DNA from: Austropuccinia psidii
Lineage: Eukaryota; Basidiomycota; Pucciniomycetes; Pucciniales; Sphaerophragmiaceae
DNA length: 64,000 bases
Assembly (NCBI GenBank): GCA_023105745.1
Contig: JALGQZ010000009.1
Coordinates: forward strand, 13,130,564-13,194,563
Direction of reading: 5' to 3'
Of the stretch, positions 1-11,699 are shown in pieces. How positions within the stretch are numbered: position 1 is the stretch's first letter; each line of letters starts with the position of its first letter. Below the pieces are notes generated by a model that saw only the letters and a program-made list of their open reading frames with translations, was not told the origin of the DNA and did not search any database. The translations under genes and the position numbers were made by a program.

Positions 1-240
1 TTATGTAAATTATTGAGTGGGAAGATTTTTAAGAAATTTTTCAAAAAAATTGGCCCATTTGGAGAAATTTGGAAAAAAAAATTGAAAAAATTTGGGGATC
101 TTGACATCCCATGTTGGAAAAAATATGGAAAAAAGATTGAAAAAATTACTCAAAACTGATCCTGGGAATTTTTTCAAAAAATTGGGTGACTTATGTGTTT
201 TGGCCATAAATTGGTAAAAGCACATAAGTTATTACATGTA
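1..240. repeat. Fragment related to the small transposon at 19465-20026
   Basis: Positions 188-230 closely match 19530-19571 of the small inverted-repeat transposon: both carry a CTTAYGTGTTTT block, then CCATAAATTGGTAAAA, then a CACATAA block. The stretch is itself a hairpin, since its left arm ACTTATGTG is the reverse complement of the right arm CACATAAGT. The first 180 bases are poly-A/T-rich and hold two direct copies of a GGAAAAAA-ATTGAAAAAATT block. The element runs off or near the window edge, so neither its ends nor a target duplication can be seen. A reverse-strand reading frame across it is low-complexity Phe/Lys/Asn and is not called as a gene. Confidence 0.45.
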
Positions 241-3200
241 TTTACTAATTGCTTACATTCTTTTACCATAACCCTTATTTATTTTATTTATATAAATTTT
301 TGAATCCCTTTTTAGTACTTATTCCTTCTTGGGAAAGATTTTCTTCAACTAATCAAGTGATCAACAGGCCACTTAAATTTTGAATTAATTTTATTATTTT
401 TATAAATTGTATCAGTTTCATAAATTTTTTATTTAGTGATTTTATGATTAGAAAATGATTTTTTTCATCAATAGTTTATTTATCTCCTTCTGTGTCTTTC
501 TTTAAGAGTTTTTTTGGCTTTTTTCAATTGTTGGAACAAAGCTTTCTTTTTGAGCGGTCTGTTTAATCACACTAAAATTTTATTAGATTTTTACCCTAGT
601 TTTTTATCTTTAATCATTATTGGTTGTTTTTTATTTCAATTAGTACCTTCATTATCATCCTTTCTCATTTCTTACACTACTTTTTTTTTCAAAAAACCAA
701 TTTTCCAAGCCTACCTAATAAGGTGAGAATATCTCTATATCATTAAGCTCCCAAACTTACAGTCTACTTATTAAAATAAATTTTTCTAGTTGAATTTATA
801 TTTTCTCTTTAGCTTTTTGTCTATAATTTCCTTGGTGTGAGAAATAAAACATTACTTTAAACTTTGATCATTCTATTAATTTTTATGCTTTCAATTTCTT
901 TTTTTAATAGTTCAGCTTAGATAAAGTTAACTTTTCTAAAATTCTAAAATTACAGTATTTAATATGAATTGATTCTGTAATGAGTAATTTCATCTTCAAT
1001 TTATTTTTTATAAGTTTTTGATATTCAATTTCACCTGTGCTTACTTATTTTTCTAGCTCTAACCAGCAATGTGAATAACCACTTGAGATTTACTTTTGAA
1101 TCTTGATAGTCTTATAATATTGGGTTTTATTAGTCATTTAAAATTTTATAGATTTCATTTCAACAAATGGAATTTCTTCATTTTTCTAGTAATTTTCAAT
1201 TATTCTGAGTATTCCAATTATTTCAAACAACTTTGGAATTTTTTTATGTAAGTTATCAATAATTTTATGCGTTTTCAATTTTCTGCATTTACTAGAAATT
1301 TTAGGTTGTTTAAGTGATGGAGTTACTTTTTTTATTCTTACTTTTTTCTGGAAACACAAGTGGATGATCCACTATCATAGATACTGATTATTCACTTAAC
1401 CTGTTGCGTTTAAATTCAAATAATTATCTCAAACTTTCATTTTTTTGATTCTGAAAGCTTTTGAATGATTTAACAATCACCATTATTTCTTAGAAAATTA
1501 TAGATGCTTTAAATTGAACTTCCTTTTCATTCTTGGCTTCTGCATTTACTTCCTATCCTTTTCAAAATGCTATCAGTGTCACCCCTCTTGGTGCATTGAT
1601 GGACACCAGACTTGGCAGTTGGAAGCTCTTAAATTTCCCTTCTCAGTGCTATTCCTCCTTTTTTTCTGAGATGGAGATCAATGGATCTCCCCAACCAGTC
1701 AAGTACTTGAGCTTCTAATACCTCTTCCATGTTCCCTGTGGTAATTATCATTTAATATAGGATATTACTTTTGGAAGCCTGTTTGTCAGTTGCAACTTTG
1801 TAATATAAATATCATATTTAACTTTATTACCAACTCCATTCTTATTCCTTCAAAGCTTTATATTAGATTATTTTGAGAAGTGATTACTACCAATTCATTG
1901 ATGATAGACCCTTTTTATATATTCTTAGCAGTATAAGTGACTCAATTATTTCATATTAACCTTTCTGAAAGAAGATCCCTATCAAATTTTGCTTTGTGAA
2001 TTTTAATTCATTTGATAAAGTCAGATTATAAGATTTCTTATTTCTTTGAATCTCATCTTAAAATATATAAACTTAAAGAAAAGATAAATTCATTTTCCTA
2101 GATTCATGCTTTTTTGAGAAATCAATTCATCAAATGAATCTGAATCTCTGAATCCATTATCTTATCAACGGTACCTATGTGTACTCAAGTCACACCAACC
2201 TGATTCATTTTGAATAAAAATTATTATGTTTAGGTATTATGTTGCTTATCCAAAATAAACTAGAAAATTTGTGATAAAATAAGTTTATTTAAACTCAAAT
2301 ATAGGATACTTTGATTTCAAAACTAAGCTTAGTTAATATCAACAAAGAATTGATTATATATCAAGAAAAATGAGGAATTGATTTGATAATTATGGGAAGT
2401 TAATCCTACTTGATATTGAGTAAATTCCTCATATTGTATAATTTATTCCTAAGCATGATTGAATAAGCTCTTCATTATGTGAAGCTCATTACTCATACTC
2501 TTAATATTGAATCAACCCTGGTTTGATTTGAAATAAAGCTGTGGTCTATATTAAATCAAAAAATGGAATCAAAACATTCACAATTTATCTTAGATTCACA
2601 TTTCAATGAAGAAAAATAATGAGTCTTTTTAGTAATGAATCTGGTTAGTGCAGTTTGATATCACATAGTGTAATATTGCATACCTAATTTTTTGGGGTTC
2701 AAGCCCACCTCAGCCTTTATTGTCACTCAAAATCACTCTAATCAGGAAAATAAATTAGGAAAAGCCTCAAAAAGAAAAAATTCTCCTTTAAAAAAAATAC
2801 AAGAGCCAAACCAGTGAAACTCTTAAGAAGGACTAGTATTCCCACTTTAACTACCACAGGAACGCTTCAACTCTAAATATAGTATAAAGTTCAAGTAAAT
2901 TACTAAAAAATGATTGTTGAATTGAGTTTCAACAGGATAAAACATTTCAAACTTTAAGATTTAATCATTATCTATCTGATTCACAGGGGATCCACCTTAC
3001 ATAAACAAAAACCTATATTAACAGTAAGATAAACTGAAAAAGCTCGTTTATGCAAATTACAAACCCTTGAATGAGCTCACAAGTAAACCAGTAAGCTCAA
3101 TTTCATAAAGGAATAACCAAAAAGCCTTTATGAAAGCCAAATACAACAGTCAAACAATCAAGGTAACATAGATTGAGCTTCATAAGCTCTTTTAACAGCT

Positions 3201-6200
3201 GTAAGCCTCCTTGAATTAGTCCAACAGTCAGCATAAAATTACAGTAGCCACAGATAATCCTGAAGGAGCTTGAAAATAAATCAAAATTAACATCATGGGA
3301 ATAAATAAACTTGAATAAACATGCATAATCACCTGAATTAGAGTTCAGAGCCCCTTTCAAAAGCCCCAAAACACAATTTTTAATTTCAACAGACAGATGC
3401 ATTATCACATAATACCTCTTTTAGAAATTCATTTCCTTTCACTAAAGCAAACAGTAAAATAAGAGGAAAAGAATTACACAATAAAAAGTCATATTCAATG
3501 AAATTTAGATCTCTGCATAACTGAAAACTAGAAATATGCCAGAAAAACAAAGTCACCTGGCATAATTCAAGGAAATTATTACCAAAAATAATCACTCAAG
3601 GCTGTACAATCTTACTGATTCAATTAAGAAAATCAATCACATAGGCTATTTTGGAAAAGCGCACAATCTGGAATTCCTGGAGGGGAAAATCAAGGCTTAA
3701 AAGGAGGAAAAAGAAGGTCCCCATGGAGAAAAGGGGGTGCAAAAAGCAAAATAAATAGAGCCTCTCTCCCACCCAATTTCCTTTTTAGTTGCTTATGGTA
3801 GTTAATAATATTAAATTATTATTTAGAAATAAATAAATAATATTAAAACATCCCCAAATATAGCAGTCAGTTTAGGAACTATGCAATTACTCCTGAAAAT
3901 TTGAAGGTAGTCCATTAAAAATTGAAAACTAATAAGCTAATTAGCCAATATCAGTAGCTAAGAAAAAGAAAAATACCATTATTATTTTTTATTATTATAC
4001 TTACCACTATTATTATTTCATACTAAAGGTATTAATCAGACATAGTATAACAAAATCAAATGAAACTCCATCCTAGTCAATACCCAATATTGATATTAAT
4101 TGAATAACAAAATAAAAAATTAGTTAAAATCATTATTTTAAAATTGTAAAAAATTAAATTTTGACAGAAACTTACAGCTTATTATCCCTACTAACTTACT
4201 ATCATTTTATCAAATTCATTTATTCATTTTAATCTTCAAAAATATATCAACAAACAAATAGCTCCATTAATAAATTACAAACAAAAATTCATACATTGCA
4301 TAAAGTTTATTTTCTTTATTTATAGTCTAATTTTGATTAGGTCTGATAATAGACTTTTGATTTAGTCTTCTCTATTTGTAAAGCCACAATATCAATTTTT
4401 TATTGATGGGATCAGTAAGAAGATTATTTTGGTACATTAAGTGGCATAGCCAAAGCACCCCTAAAGCTCTCAACAATTTAAATCCAACAGCCTGTTATTT
4501 CCCTGTCAAGGACTGCCTCATATAATCCCGAACTATAAAGAATTTCAAAATATGTTTTTTTAATGAAGTAATACAGTAAGTAATATTCTCAGCTTGAGAT
4601 TAACTTGGCTTGGGAAGATTTAGCTTTTGATAAAAAAATGGATTCAACCAATTAATGTAAAATAGGTATTTGTCCTGGTAGCCATTCTTCTTATCAGATA
4701 TAACTCAAAAGTATTAGTTTTAATTATGTTTATTATTAATTTATATCAGTTCAATTGGGTTTATTCACAGGAAATTCAAATTCCTGCTGTAAAGGCATTT
4801 GAAAGACCATATCAGTTATCCAATAATATAGCTGGCCAATATTCACTGTGGAAAAATAGTGGTTTTGGTTTAGTTTAAAGTTAAACTTCTTGATTAAATA
4901 ATTATTACTCGATTTATAAGCCTATTCCTCCAAAAATCATCCTCAACCTCTCTAATTCTTTAAGAAATTCTCCATCTTCAACTACTCAATATATCATTTC
5001 CTTGTATATAAATTTTAATATCTTTAATAATAGACTCATCTAATAAAAACAAATCTAAAAACACAATGAAATTATCCTTAAATATCTACTCAATGGGATT
5101 GATTTGCGAAAATAACCTTCTGAATTAAAATATCTTCCACCTTCAAGATAAAAAAGTTCTTTAAGATATTAAAATGGTTTCAAAAATAAAATCTCTTATA
5201 AACTTCATAAAATTGGACTTAGTAAAAATAATAAACCTAAAAAACCCCAGAAATTTTTCAGCCTAATATTCCAAGTGTGTTTGCACAAATTTATGGCCGG
5301 AAACTCATGCTAGAATGCTTTAAATGAAACATTTTTGTATTAAGAATCTGTTCTGGAATTAAAACCAAACTATATTTAATTTATTAAAATATTCAAAAAA
5401 ATTTGGAAATATAACCAAGAGAAGCTCTAATTATGATGGTTATCTCAAGCAAATCTCACAGCCTGTATCAAATCTTAAAAAATCTGCTTGGACTAATGGC
5501 TTACCAAAAGAACCATGGATACATTCCCTTTTGAAGTGATAGGGAAGATAAAGAATAAAATTTCCTATTGAATTGTTCTGAAAGCTTTTTATTATAGATG
5601 CTCATAATTAAGAAACATATATGAACCCATATTTTAGCCTCTTCTATGATGAAATACGGAATTCCTTGAGGTCAAGCATTATAAATTGAACTAAATGATG
5701 GATACTTTTCTTGTTTATTACTTCATTAATTCAGGATTAATTATTTTGAATTATCAAAACAAAAGTGGATCCAAATATTCCAGTTAATAACTCATCATAA
5801 CTCAAAATTCTTGATGAGAATAATATGTTGGATATTACTAAACCAGGATTCTCCAATACGAATATTACAAAGATCAGCTCTTAGAAAGATAAGAATAATA
5901 ATTAGAATGAACCATATAGTATTTATAAGAGGATTTTTTGGGCCTCTAGGTATATGTTTCCTCAGCAATCGAAGAAGGTAAAACTTCTTCAAATGTAACA
6001 CTTTAAAAAATTTGCATAGAACCTATGTAAGATTATATTACCTTCTCTGATAAGCCTATCACTCCTATAGATATTAATTTATAATAATCAAAGCCATTAT
6101 TACCTGTTTATATCTATGAAATCCACCCTTCTGAAAAACAAACTCCTAAATTTGTTTAATTGAAAAAATAAGCCATATAATTAACTAAATTACCTAAGAA

Positions 6201-6590
6201 TAGACACAGAATGACCAAAAATGATGATGTTTCTTGTCGAATTATGAAATATATTGGATTTTGAAAGGGTCATGATTCTAAAAGCTCAAAATTTATGTAG
6301 TTATTTATAATTAAAATCTAGATACCAAATATTTGAGCAATCTCTCATTTTGGTGATATGAGTATATGCTTGACATAGGAAATTAGCCTTCACTAAAGTT
6401 TCTGGGGATGAAAATAAATTTTCCAAGTTGGAAAAATCAGAGTTGAAGCTCAAAATAGCCAAAAATTATGGATAAATAAGCCCACGCACACTTTAGACTA
6501 AGAAAATGATTTTCCAAAAAGCAACCCAATTCAGATGAATCTCAAATAAGTATGAGAAAATTCAGAGAACCTACTAGCATGTTCTTGTTT
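241..6590. other. AT-rich intergenic DNA, no gene recognised
   Basis: Long A/T-rich sequence with stops in all frames. The open frames of 60-100 codons (for example 1533-1718 forward and 3103-3408 reverse) have no recognisable domain, signal peptide or codon structure. I see no LTR termini, target-site duplications or long inverted repeats. A possible tRNA-like fossil at 2641-2712 is listed separately. The stretch is probably old, decayed repeat or ordinary intergenic DNA. Confidence 0.6.
2641..2712 (+). other. Possible tRNA-derived fossil (SINE-like Pol III promoter)
   Basis: CTGGTTAGTGCAG (from 2641) resembles a tRNA A box, and GGTTCAAGCCC (2697-2707) is a good match to the B box (T-loop). 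The spacing of about 45 bases is plausible for a tRNA or tRNA-derived SINE. The T-stem pairs only partly and I could not fold an acceptor stem or name an anticodon, so this is not called as a functional tRNA. It may be coincidence. Confidence 0.25.
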
Positions 6591-8718
6591 TGTGAGCCTG
6601 TGAGTTATGTATGACATACCCATAAGGCCACAAATAGCTTTATACACAGTTGATTTAATCTTTAACGGACTTATAGATTGGATTCAAAATAAAAAATAAC
6701 AGAAAATAAGTATAATTCTTTTTTGGAGGAACAAAGTTGTAATTATTATTTCTTTTTTGGATTCTACACCAAAAATAACCTAGGGTAGACTCATAGAGTG
6801 TTATACACAAAAACAATTATTTCATAAGTTATTAGAATATTCAAGAATTTCAAAGTAAAATTGCAACTTCTTTCAAAATTTTTTAATTTTTTAATTTAAG
6901 CTTAAATAAGCTTAAATTTAAAGTTGCATAAGGTTCATGCAAACCTACCAAAATTTTAGTTAAAATTGAGGTGTTGTGTTTATTTACTTAATTGTCTAAG
7001 GATTTGAAATACAGAATTTAACTCCTGCATGAGCTCAATTTAAAAGGGTTTAAGGCCATAGTATGGCTTTGAATAAATAAAAGGGAAAAATCCATGAAAA
7101 AGACAAAACAGAGCTGGGGTACCCAGCTCTTTGGATCTGAAAGAATCAAATTAAATTTCTCCACCTGCATTAAAGGATTTTGTACCTTATTGAATCTTGA
7201 AGATTAGACTTTGATCCAACCTTTAGGTTTAAACTGGCTTTATCCCAATTTAGACAGGAAGCTCAAGCTGCCAAAGGGTGAATCCCAATATGCAAGCTTG
7301 AAATTGAAGTTTTAAGAACTGTAAAAGCTTAAATAAGATTAAAAATTTAAAGTGAAAAGCATTAAAACCTTATCAAAATCTAAGTTTTAGTGTGCATTAC
7401 TATTTTACATGGAAAAATAGCAATAACTCCAAAAATTCATCAAAAATCCAATTCTTGATGGACTTTCTTGAAAATTTCACACAGCTGAAAATTGATTTTA
7501 TCTGTGTATAAATTAAACTTTAAGTATCTTTTATAAACAGGTTTTATTGGTAACTAGCCTGGAAATTTACCCTTTTAATTATACTTAAAGAAAATTAAGA
7601 TTTCTTTAAAAATCAATTAAAAGTTGAGTTTAAGAGAGTTTTACTTGAAACTCTATTTTTAAGCTGTTAATGTGATTAAATTTAATGTAAATAAAATTAA
7701 TTAATATCAAAACTTAAAATAATCAATCCAAAAGAGGATTAAAATTACTTGGAGTTAAGAATAACACTGGTAACTTTAAATTTGAACTAAAAAGAAGTTA
7801 CCTTAAGTTAAGAACCTTCTTTTTAAGTATTGTTTTTCAGTTTTGACCTGAAAATGCACTCTATATTCCTTATGAATCATGAGAGCTGCCCTGTAGGCCT
7901 AAAAAGAGCCTACACATCACTGTTTTTGCCAACAACAATTATTCATTCCAATCATATTAGACATTTCAACAGGTAAATTTTTATTGAGTATAAAATATTA
8001 TTATTAAAATGAATTTTAGGTTATTTTATTATTTATTAATATTGAAATTAAAGAATTGAAATGATAGAATACAGATTACTGTTGTAATCACCAATAATAC
8101 ATTATATTAAATAAAATTATTGTCTTAAATATCTTTTAAAATCCAGAAATTCCTTTTAAAAACTCTTTAATCATATTTTTTATCATGAAAAGGTGTTTTA
8201 TCTTTTGAAATATTGATTTTTGGAATGTTCTTAGCTTCTAGTAATTACTTAATATAATAACTGTTGTTGTTTGACTTGTTGTATTAAATAAATATTATAA
8301 TTAAGTTTGCTCTAAGGCTCTATATTTTTTTAACTATTATTAGTTTTTTTATATAGAATTTTCTATAAGAGCTATCTATTCACAGTATGTGTTATAATTT
8401 CTTATATAAATAATATTTATATTGTTTATAAGTGGATAAATATTATTATTTTGCATGTGTAATTGTCTCATTGAGAGCTTTACACTTCTTATTGTTATAA
8501 TTGTCAGTGACTATAACAATGATAGAATAATTATAATTTATTATAATTATTAGATTTAATAATAATAATTCAATATCCCTTTTTTATTATAATTATTTTC
8601 AATAATTATATAAATCTGTGGCTATAATATTTAATCATACTATGTTTTCTACCAAGGAAAGCTATAGTACTCTTGATATTTGCTACTATTATCAGGAGTT
8701 TCATAGACAAAAATTACA
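6591..8718 (+). repeat. 5' LTR of element A
   Basis: 2128 bases, starting TGTGAGCC and ending AATTACA, followed within 3 bases by a primer binding site. It matches the 3' LTR at 16956-19394 along its length, apart from a 299-bp duplication present only in the 3' copy. The first 13 bases resemble the family-C LTR start (TGTCAGCCTGTGA), so the two families share terminal sequence. It contains a 9-bp-stem hairpin at 7110-7130. I could not place the TATA box or the transcription start with confidence. Confidence 0.9.
7110..7130 (+). other. Conserved hairpin inside the A-type LTR
   Basis: AGAGCTGGG, loop GTA, CCCAGCTCT: a perfect 9-bp stem with a 3-base loop. The 3' LTR keeps it at 17490-17509 with an 8-bp stem. 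In element B's 5' LTR (near 23518) the left arm is mutated. It could be a protein-binding palindrome or an RNA hairpin; its function is unknown. Confidence 0.5.
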
Positions 8719-8721
8719 TTT

Positions 8722-8737
8722 TGGGGCCTGGCGATGA
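8722..8737 (+). other. Primer binding site (PBS) of element A
   Basis: TGGGGCCTGGCGATGA starts 3 bases after the LTR. It has the TGG expected opposite a tRNA CCA tail and is conserved at the same place in B (TGAGGTCCTGGCC) and E (TGGGGGCCTGGCCATG). The implied tRNA 3' end would have an acceptor strand like CCAGGCC. I could not name the tRNA, and self-priming is not excluded. Confidence 0.6.
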
Positions 8738-8948
8738 TTTGAACCAACCTTTGGGACATAAATCATATTTTAGACCTCATTTTATTGTTCTTTGACAAAA
8801 AATTGCCATATCTACTTTAATATTGGCTTTTTTGGGACCTATCCCTTATAAATAATCTTTATAATATTAATAAAGATAGTTTTATTAAGAATATTATTTG
8901 AAAAAATGTACTATTGAGTGATTTAAAACAAGTTCTACTGTATAACTA

Positions 8949-8997
8949 GTGGCTTTTTCACATCACAGACTTGAAATTCATTCTTGGAGTTATTCTA
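8949..8997 (+). pseudogene. Candidate gag exon 1, element A
   Basis: A 49-base block conserved at the same relative position and length in B (26786-26834) and E (47991-48039). Read in one frame it gives a short peptide around F-x-H-x-R-L. E starts with ATG; A and B have GTG there, so the start codon looks lost. The block ends TCT-A, followed by GCATAA in A, GTATAA in B and GTAATT in E, which fits a phase-1 5' splice site (damaged in A). The matching acceptor is the TAG at 9266. Supported only by comparison of copies. Confidence 0.45.
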
Positions 8998-9383
8998 GCA
9001 TAAAGTAAATAACAATAGAATTTTTATTTATAACTTATTAATTGAATATTTATTATTCCCTTAAATAAAATAAAAAATAAAATGAAAAATTTCCAAAGCT
9101 AAAAATCTTGACTTACAAATATTTTTCTTTACTCTTTAGACATTTTTCTTTATTTTTGACATAGTTTTCCATAAATCTTATTAAAACAACTTTATCCAAT
9201 AAGTTGAGTTGATGAGTTATTTTGTATTTTTGAATGAAATAACTTATTTGTTTCTGTTTTCTCTAGTGTCATCCATCAGAGAAAGCTCATTTGACTCTAG
9301 TATCTCAGAGTCAAGTATTGAAATTAAAAACAGCCCAGAAACAAGGGGCTTAATTACTAAATAACCCTTTAAAGGCCCAGGAG

Positions 9384-9445
9384 GTGAATTCAATCCATTT
9401 CTTAGTCTAATTTTCTTTAAATTGACATGAAATTACTCCTACTAG
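9384..9445 (+). other. Inferred gag intron 2, element A (62 bp)
   Basis: Starts GTGAAT after CCAGGAG and ends TCCTACTAG. It contains a CTAAT branch-point-like motif. The same 62-bp interval exists in B (27218-27279), and a longer one with a consensus GTAAGT donor exists in E (48423-48512). It is phase 1: the last G of exon 2 joins AA to make a Glu codon, in frame with the next exon. In all three copies the unspliced DNA has in-frame stops. Confidence 0.6.
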
Positions 9446-9580
9446 AAGTGGAAGCAATTACTACATCAAATGAAATGGATCTGGAACAGGATATTCAAGT
9501 CATAAGTCTAAAAGGCAAGAATGTCAGCCCAGAGGAGAGGCACAGATGGAAGATTCAAGAACTTCCACCAGTTCCCAAAG

Positions 9581-9669
9581 GTGAGCCAAAGCCTTTTAGA
9601 ATCTTATTGACAGTCCAGAAGGTGAAATAGCTGTTATTACTGTTGTCAGACCTGAACCATTTCCAACAG
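9581..9669 (+). other. Inferred gag intron 3, element A (89 bp)
   Basis: Donor AAAG/GTGAGC and acceptor TTTCCAACAG/GA. Removal takes the frame from the one ending ...PVPKG to the one beginning NNRDIPVSVQELVYG, skipping the TAG at 9628-9630. In B the homologous interval is 27414-27502, with damaged donor (GTTATC) and acceptor (CAACAA). The downstream frame is conserved in B (RDIPVSVQELVYGG), which supports the splice model over read-through. Confidence 0.6.
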
Positions 9670-11699
9670 GAAACAATAGAGATATACCAGTATCAGTACA
9701 AGAACTGGTTTATGGCAGCAAAGCAACAGGAGTGGGAACCTCTGCCAAGTCTTTGGATAGGAAAAATGAACCATTATCTTCAAGTGAAAAATTTCATGGG
9801 CCCGGAAAAGACAGAGGATCTTCTGAGGGGTTTCACACCCATGTCTTGCAAAGGACAAGTCCAAAAGATAAAAGCTTGGTTGAAAAACCAAAATATTTTG
9901 TTAGAGGACCAGAAGAAGAAGCTGACCCAAGGAAAGGACAACAGCCCAGTGGAAGCTCCTCAAGCCTCCACAAGCAAGAATACTCCTCAACAAGTGCCAA
10001 ACAAGGACAAGAAAGACCCAAAGAGCAATCAGAAGTGCAAGCAAAAGTCCTTCATGGAAAAACCCTTACCCACACAATTGCAAAATTCCAAAGAGAGAAA
10101 AAACAGCCATGGACAATATGTTCAATATTTCCAGAACTGTGATGGAATTCAAAAACAAGGAGGAGGAAAGAATGAACCAACCCTTTCCAAAAAAATGGAT
10201 CTTGTAAAATCTTTAACTCACTTTGAAACTTTTAATAAAGAAATTTTGGAAAAACTTAATGATTTTAAGTATCCCCAACAAAAATTGGGAAGAGAAACTT
10301 CACAAGTAAAAGAGGCACAAAAGATCATTATTGGTCCAGAAAATGTAAATAAAGACAAGGTTTTGTCTTTGATGCATATTGGTGAGAGAATTGAGTCCAA
10401 AGTAACTTTCCTCAATCAGAAAGATAATAATTCTATATCTTTTATTACAAAGCAATTAAAACATTTAAGAATACAAGTACAAAACTTGGAAAATTTAACT
10501 GGTCACATCATAACTCTTTTTCAAGAAAAATTGGAAAAAAGTGATAAAGAAAGACTTGAATTGAAAGAAGATATTCAATCAAGTATCAGCAATATATCAC
10601 TAAAGAATGCATTACCAAGACAGTACACACCAATTCTTGACAGAAATGTGTTGAACTTGAATAATGACATACATCACACGATTTCAAGAAATTCAGAAGT
10701 GGATGCTGCCTGTAATTTTAAGGAAATTCCCATATTGAAGGAATGGCAAACCTTCAGTGGTGAAGCAGGATATAATATGGAGTTTATGAAAAAAATTGAT
10801 ATGTTCAAAGAAGACTTTAGCATATCAGATGAATACATAAGTGTCAGATTACACTAATTATTTAACAAATCAGCAAAGAAATGGTATTATAAAATGAGAC
10901 AAGACCATGGTAGAACATTTTTGCCCTTGGTGGAAATAAGAAATTATTTACAAATGGGCAAATGATTCCTGGAGATTTAGAATAGATATTTCTTTTGAAG
11001 AAGCCATTTTTAATATTGAGAGGGACAGGCCCATGTCCTGGTTTCTTAAACAGAAAGATAGGTTAGCTGCCCTTCATCCTGATATGTCTGGGAAAATGGT
11101 TCATAAAAGGATACTAAGAAAGTGTGTTAGTGACCTTGTGAATGCTATAAGAAGCAGATGTATTGAGCCTTTCTCTACAGAAGATTAAATCAATGCCATG
11201 GAAGACATCACTATCAGAACAAAAATTGGTAGAAATTGGTATAAACCCCCAGTAGACAATGAGAATGGAGGAAAACCAAATTCAAGACCAAATAAGCCAC
11301 AAAACAAGACTCCTTTGAAATTTCATAAATGTGGAAGTAAATCTCATTTTTCCAGTATTTTTCCAAAAAGGACAAGAATCAATGAGATAGAAGTGGAAAA
11401 AGCTGAATACACAAAAGAAACAATTGATGTATCCTTACCTCAAAGTGATCCTGAGCCTTCTGAAGAAGAATAATTTCCAGCTAATACTTTGCTAAAGAGA
11501 ACAAGAATTGATGAGATAGAAATCAAAAAAACTGAAAAAAAAGAAATAGATGATGTAGCTGTACATGAAAGTGATTCTGAGCCTTCTGAAGAGGAAGAAC
11601 TACTAGATCAACTTGGTATAGAAAACATTAAGGTATTATTTGAAGTCAAAGAAGTGAATGATTACCAACATATAGTGATGAATGCATGGATCTCATAAA

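Larger units (their letters stand above)
9267..11699 (+). pseudogene. gag: Degenerate gag of element A, split by introns
   Basis: Gag forms the capsid that packages the element RNA. Inferred exons are 9267-9383, 9446-9580 and 9670 onward, separated by phase-1 introns 9384-9445 (GTGAAT to CTACTAG) and 9581-9669 (GTGAGC to CAACAG). Splicing places exon 4 in a different frame from exon 3, so the frame open through 9732-10142 is the real one up to about 10050. A frameshift there moves coding to the frame open to 10857. Lesions include a stop in exon 2 at 9362-9364, one after 10855 in the capsid region, and further shifts. The capsid continues through 10858-11190. The CCHC knuckle near 11330 has lost its first and last Cys (F-H-K-C-G-S-K-S-H-F-S-S-I). 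An acidic linker follows, duplicated in tandem at 129 bp. Confidence 0.75.

Noticed and set aside
9643..10045. First 130 codons of the long forward frame starting at 9643 as Gag
   Set aside because: The frame conserved between A and B in this stretch is the one reached by splicing at 9669 (RDIPVSVQELVYG). The other frame is a shadow until the shift near 10050.
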